Shown here: piece by piece, positions 14,136-17,015 of the stretch
Position numbering within the stretch: position 1 is the first letter of the stretch
Layout of the letters: each line of letters opens with the position of its first letter
NCBI GenBank assembly: GCA_023253905.1
Contig: JALREG010000276.1
Location: forward strand, 1-17,015
Length of the DNA: 17,015 bases
DNA from: Burkholderiaceae bacterium
Lineage (GTDB): Bacteria; Pseudomonadota; Gammaproteobacteria; Burkholderiales; Burkholderiaceae
Direction: 5' to 3'
Program-made: the position numbers and the translations under genes
Notes under the pieces: model-generated
Databases searched by the model: none
Seen by the model: the letters and a program-made list of their open reading frames with translations, nothing else
Told to the model about the DNA's origin: nothing

Positions 14136-15788
14136 ATGTCATCAACCCGCATGCTGCAGAGCGGCCACCAGGACAGCTTTGCCCGCGACCGGCTGCCACC
14201 GCCTGATACCTGGCCGCAGCTACTGCCTCCGCCCCCAGGCGTCACGTACCCCGAGCGTCTGAATGCAGCGGTCGAACTGATCGATACCCAGCTGCATGCA
14301 GGCCGCGGCAGCGCCGTTGCGCTTCGCGGCGCGGGCCTCACCTGGACCTACGCCGAGCTCGCCGACCACGTGGATCGGATCGCTCACGTCCTCCGCTCCG
14401 ATTTCCGCCTCCCCACCGGCGCCCGCGTGCTACTGCGCGGCGCCAACCACCCGATGCTCGCCGCCTGCTGGCTGGCTGTGCTTAAGGCCGGCTGCATCGC
14501 GGTGACCACCATGCCGTTACTGCGCGCTCGCGAGCTTGCAGTCATTGCCGAGCGCGCGCAGGTCAGCGCCGCACTCTGCGAGGCGGGGCTTCTGGATGCA
14601 TGGAACGAGGTCCGCAGTGCGCGCCCGTCTTCCGGACCCGTGCTTGGCTACGGCGCAACGACCGCTGAGCCTCACCGGCTCGAAGACGCGATGGCCGCGC
14701 ACGGCACGCCTTTTTCAGCTACCGACACCGCTCAGGACGACGTCGCCCTCATCGCCTTTACATCGGGTACCACCGGTCAGCCGAAAGGAACCCTGCATTT
14801 TCATCGCGACTGCCTGTTGATCGCTGACGTGCTGTCGCGGCATCTGCTTGCGCCCGGGCCTGATGATGTATTCATTGGCACCCCACCCCTTGCCTTTACG
14901 TTCGGGCTGGGCGGACTGCTGATCTTTCCGCTACGCGCTGGCGCCTCGGCCGTGCTCGAGCCGCAGTGGACTGCCGAGTCACTCCTCGCAGGCATTGCTC
15001 AGCATCAGGCCAGCATCTGCTTTACAGCCCCAACGCTCTACCGAAGAATGGCCGCCCTTGCGCGACGAGACACGCTACGCTCGCTTCGCATCACGGTGTC
15101 ATCGGGCGAAATGCTGCCCGCCGATACCCGGGCGCAGTGGCATGGCGCCACGGGTCTTGAAATGACCGAGTGCCTGGGATCCACCGAGCTGCTCCATGCC
15201 TTCATCGGCTGCCGGCCAGGCGAAGTGCGCGCCGGCGCCACCGGTCGTGTGGTACCGGGCTATGAGGCGGTCATTCTGGATGACCAGGGCCAGCCGGTGC
15301 CACCGGGCACGATCGGGCGGCTGGCGGTACGCGGTCCAACCGGGTGTCGCTACCTCGATGACCCGCGGCAGAGCGTTTATGTTCAAGACGGGTGGAACCT
15401 GACGGGTGACGCCTATCTAATGGATGCCGACGGCTACTTCTGGTACCAATCGCGCACCGACGACATGATCATCAGCGCGGGTTACAACATCGCCGGCCCC
15501 GAAGTGGAAGACGTTCTCCTCACCCACCCCGATGTCGCGGAATGTGGCGTGGTGGGGGCGCCCGACCCGGGACGGGGCCAGGTGGTCATGGCCTTTGTGG
15601 TATGCAAGGCTCTTCGCGAGGGTAACGACGCCTTCGCAAGCGAGCTTCAGCACTTTGTGCGCGACCGGCTCGCCCCCTATAAGTACCCGCGGCGGGTGCG
15701 CTTCGTTACCGCGCTGCCCCGCACGGAAAACGCAAAGCTTCAGCGTTTTGTGCTGCGTGAGTGGGCGCGAACCGAAGCCGCCGCTTAG
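14136..15788 (+). CDS. Probable 2-aminobenzoate-CoA ligase (benzoate-CoA ligase family)
   Basis: Adenylate-forming ligase of 550 residues that would convert anthranilate or a related aryl acid to its CoA thioester in the cytosol. Motifs are in order: P-loop AFTSGTTGQPKG ending near 218, A5 GSTE with Glu351, TGD with Asp425, Arg440 in QSRTDDMIISAGYNIAGPEVE, and catalytic Lys534 in NAKLQRF (usually TGK). Subfamily signs recalled from 2-aminobenzoate-CoA ligases are the N-terminal FARDRLPPPDTWPQLL and YPERLNAAVELID, then VLLRGANHPMLAACWLAVLKAG, TMPLLRARE, CRYLDDPRQ and YVQDGWNLTGDAY. The start at ATG 14136 fits these; ATG 14151 is possible, and neither has a clear Shine-Dalgarno. A longer frame back to 13929 would overlap the flavoenzyme with non-homologous Arg-rich sequence. 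The pairing recalls anthranilate degradation through 2-aminobenzoyl-CoA, though the monooxygenase half of that pathway is not seen. Confidence 0.88.
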   Translation: MSSTRMLQSGHQDSFARDRLPPPDTWPQLLPPPPGVTYPERLNAAVELIDTQLHAGRGSAVALRGAGLTWTYAELADHVDRIAHVLRSDFRLPTGARVLLRGANHPMLAACWLAVLKAGCIAVTTMPLLRARELAVIAERAQVSAALCEAGLLDAWNEVRSARPSSGPVLGYGATTAEPHRLEDAMAAHGTPFSATDTAQDDVALIAFTSGTTGQPKGTLHFHRDCLLIADVLSRHLLAPGPDDVFIGTPPLAFTFGLGGLLIFPLRAGASAVLEPQWTAESLLAGIAQHQASICFTAPTLYRRMAALARRDTLRSLRITVSSGEMLPADTRAQWHGATGLEMTECLGSTELLHAFIGCRPGEVRAGATGRVVPGYEAVILDDQGQPVPPGTIGRLAVRGPTGCRYLDDPRQSVYVQDGWNLTGDAYLMDADGYFWYQSRTDDMIISAGYNIAGPEVEDVLLTHPDVAECGVVGAPDPGRGQVVMAFVVCKALREGNDAFASELQHFVRDRLAPYKYPRRVRFVTALPRTENAKLQRFVLREWARTEAAA

Positions 15789-15821
15789 TGCTTACAGCAG
15801 GCCGCGAACGCGCACCCGGCA

Positions 15822-16601
15822 TCAGATCAGCCCAGGATACGACCCCCCGTCCAACTGCAGGTTCTGGCCCGAGATGAAGCCCGCCTGAGCGCTACACAGA
15901 TAGGCACAGGCATCAGCAAATTCCTCTGGACGGCCAAAACGCTTGGCGGCAATTGAATCCGCGATCCGCTGGCGCGCTTCGTCGCGGCTAATGCCGTGCA
16001 TCTTCATGAGCCGCTCAGCCAGAAAGGCCTGGCGGGGCGTATCGATTCGCTCGGGAAGCAGGTTGTTGATGGTGACATTGTCAGCCGCTGCCTCAAACGA
16101 CATCGACTTGCTGAAAGCCGTGAGCCCGGTGCGCGCCGAGGTGGAGAGCGCCATGTGCGCGCGCGGGCTCTTCACCATGGCCGAGGTGATGTTCACGATC
16201 CGGCCGAACTTTCGCGCCCGCATGCCGGGCAGAAAGCCGCGAATCAGCAGAATGGGCGCGAGCATGTTGCCCTCCAGCGCCCGAATCCAGGCGTCATGGT
16301 CCCAGTCTGACAATTGCCCTGGCGGTGGTCCGGCATTGTTGTTCACCAGGATATCCAGATCGGTACAGGTGTCGAAAAGCGTCTGGCGACCCGCGTCGGT
16401 CGTGATGTCGGCCAGCACCGTCCTGACGGTGGCACCCGTTGCCGACAGTATCGATCGGGCAGCCTCCTCGAGCCGCCCAGCATTGCGCCCATTGAGGAAC
16501 ACTTCGGCGCCTTCGCGCGCGAGGGCGGTCGCGCAGGCAAGCCCCAGCCCCTGTGAGGACGCGCAGACCAGCGCCCGCCGGGATCGGATACCAAGATCCA
16601 T
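15822..16601 (-). CDS. Atypical short-chain dehydrogenase/reductase (SDR)
   Basis: Rossmann-fold SDR of 259 residues, the classical length. The cofactor region is off-consensus: ALVCASSQGLGLA at 10-22 where TGxxxGIG is usual, and NNNAG at 87-91 in place of NNAG. Asn112 and Ser140 of the catalytic tetrad are present. The YxxxK pair is replaced: the aligned segment LSTSARTGLTAFSK has Ser153 and Arg157. This pattern fits a known divergent subgroup of 3-oxoacyl-ACP-reductase-like SDRs that lack the canonical tetrad, so it is probably not a pseudogene; the frame is intact and the C-terminal FISGQNLQLDGGSYPG is normal. GGAG lies 5 nt before the start. It is convergent with the aminobenzoate-CoA ligase (33 bp) and divergent from the dehydrogenase gene at the right edge. 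Enzymatic activity and substrate are uncertain. Confidence 0.9.
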   Translation of the reverse strand: MDLGIRSRRALVCASSQGLGLACATALAREGAEVFLNGRNAGRLEEAARSILSATGATVRTVLADITTDAGRQTLFDTCTDLDILVNNNAGPPPGQLSDWDHDAWIRALEGNMLAPILLIRGFLPGMRARKFGRIVNITSAMVKSPRAHMALSTSARTGLTAFSKSMSFEAAADNVTINNLLPERIDTPRQAFLAERLMKMHGISRDEARQRIADSIAAKRFGRPEEFADACAYLCSAQAGFISGQNLQLDGGSYPGLI

Positions 16602-16824
16602 TTCAGCTCCTGTTCAGGTCTCTGTCTCAGGACGCCGCGCTACGCAACGACGCCGCAACCAACCCTACGCGTGAGCACGCTCCGCGGCAAGTACGCATCA
16701 CGCCCCCTGGACCGCACCGGGTTGCCGTCCCGCGACAATCCCAATATCGTCCGGTATTACGCAACCCCCCCACATCGACCTGCGCCACGCGCTGCTCAGT
16801 TTTCTTCTCAATCGGTCAGACACC
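16602..16824. promoter_or_regulatory. Divergent intergenic region between the SDR and the tartrate/malate dehydrogenase-type gene
   Basis: No gene is seen in these 223 bp. At 16743-16758 there is an imperfect palindrome, AATATCGTCCGGTATT, with 12 of 16 positions symmetric. A weak sigma-70-like pair reads toward the right: TTGCCG at 16722-16727, a 17-bp spacer, and TATCGT at 16745-16750, so the -10 would overlap the palindrome. That arrangement would suit repression, but both elements match consensus at only 4 of 6 positions. Confidence 0.35.
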
Positions 16825-17015
16825 ATGAAACGCTATCGCATTGCAACCATTCCGGGCGACGGGATCGGCAAGGAAGTGATCCCCGCTGGCCGCGAAGTGC
16901 TCGAGATGCTCGCCCGCGCGCTCGGCACGCTCGAGTTCAGCTTCACCGACTTTGGCTGGGGCGGCGACTGGTATCGCGCCCACGGCGAAATGATGCCCGC
17001 CGACGGACTGGATGC
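16825..17015 (+). CDS. Isocitrate/isopropylmalate dehydrogenase family protein, tartrate/D-malate dehydrogenase-like, 3'-truncated by window edge
   Basis: Only the first 63 codons are visible. They begin MKRYRIATIPGDGIGKEVIP, the N-terminal nucleotide-binding signature of NAD-dependent beta-decarboxylating dehydrogenases. The following DFGWGGDWYRAHGEMMPADGLD, given here by its key residues Asp-Trp-Gly-Tyr and the MMPADGLD end, matches tartrate dehydrogenase/decarboxylase and D-malate dehydrogenase (TtuC/DmlA type) better than leucine-biosynthetic LeuB. Such enzymes oxidise tartrate or D-malate with NAD. The Shine-Dalgarno before ATG 16825 is weak (GGTCAG). The rest of the gene, including the substrate-specific residues, lies outside the window. 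Confidence 0.85.
   Translation, partial: MKRYRIATIPGDGIGKEVIPAGREVLEMLARALGTLEFSFTDFGWGGDWYRAHGEMMPADGLD

Noticed and set aside
15789..15821. Terminator between the convergent ligase and SDR genes
   Set aside because: The 33 bp are GC-rich, but no stable stem followed by Ts was found by eye.
15822..16601. SDR as a pseudogene because of the missing Tyr and Lys
   Set aside because: The frame is full-length with normal start, ribosome site and C-terminus, and a known SDR subgroup shares such replacements.
1..17015. CRISPR arrays, tRNA or rRNA genes, insertion sequences, phage or defence systems
   Set aside because: None was seen: no regularly spaced repeats, transposase-like frames, cloverleaf sequences or defence-type domains. 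All coding space is metabolic or transport.

Overview
The window is GC-rich DNA, by eye roughly 60-65 %, from what is most likely a betaproteobacterium of the order Burkholderiales. This placement is inferred. The clues are a Bug-family periplasmic receptor, a TAXI-type TRAP transporter and catabolic genes for aromatic and other organic acids packed together in that lineage's style. There are no rRNA, tRNA, CRISPR or insertion-sequence signals and no transcriptional regulator. Thirteen genes are complete or nearly so, and one gene is cut by each window edge.

Region A (1-5613, minus strand) reads as one operon in this order: a Rieske ring-hydroxylating oxygenase large subunit (NagG / salicylate 5-hydroxylase type), its small subunit, a class III CoA-transferase, a TAXI periplasmic receptor and a fused TRAP permease that runs off the left edge. 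Three of the four junctions are 4-base ATGA or GTGA stop/start overlaps. The operon looks built to import an aromatic or other carboxylate, hydroxylate it and pass it through a CoA thioester. No ferredoxin or reductase for the oxygenase is present.

Region B (5761-10701, plus strand) is divergent from A across 147 bp. It holds an ABC ATPase of the NitT/TauT/SsuB type without permease or receptor, an MmgE/PrpD-family protein, an acyl-CoA ligase, and an enolase-superfamily enzyme resembling D-galactarolactone cycloisomerase. Spacing is tight, and the set looks like a catabolic module for an unidentified hydroxy or lactonic acid.

Region C (10717-12514, minus strand) has a Bug-family receptor followed by a 3-oxoadipate enol-lactonase-like hydrolase. 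Region D (12628-15788, plus strand) is divergent from C across about 113 bp that contain a clear inverted repeat. It has an Old Yellow Enzyme-like flavoprotein with altered active-site and cysteine motifs, then a probable 2-aminobenzoate-CoA ligase. Region E has a convergent atypical short-chain dehydrogenase (15822-16601, minus strand) and, across a 223-bp divergent gap, the start of a tartrate/D-malate dehydrogenase-type gene.

Together the window looks like a mosaic catabolic island. Three receptor or transport fragments of different families sit beside several ways of making acyl-CoA. The most unusual parts are the Old Yellow Enzyme-like protein paired with the aminobenzoate-CoA ligase, the oxygenase/CoA-transferase/TRAP operon, and the orphan ABC ATPase heading the MmgE-ligase-cycloisomerase set. 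Exact substrates cannot be read from sequence alone.
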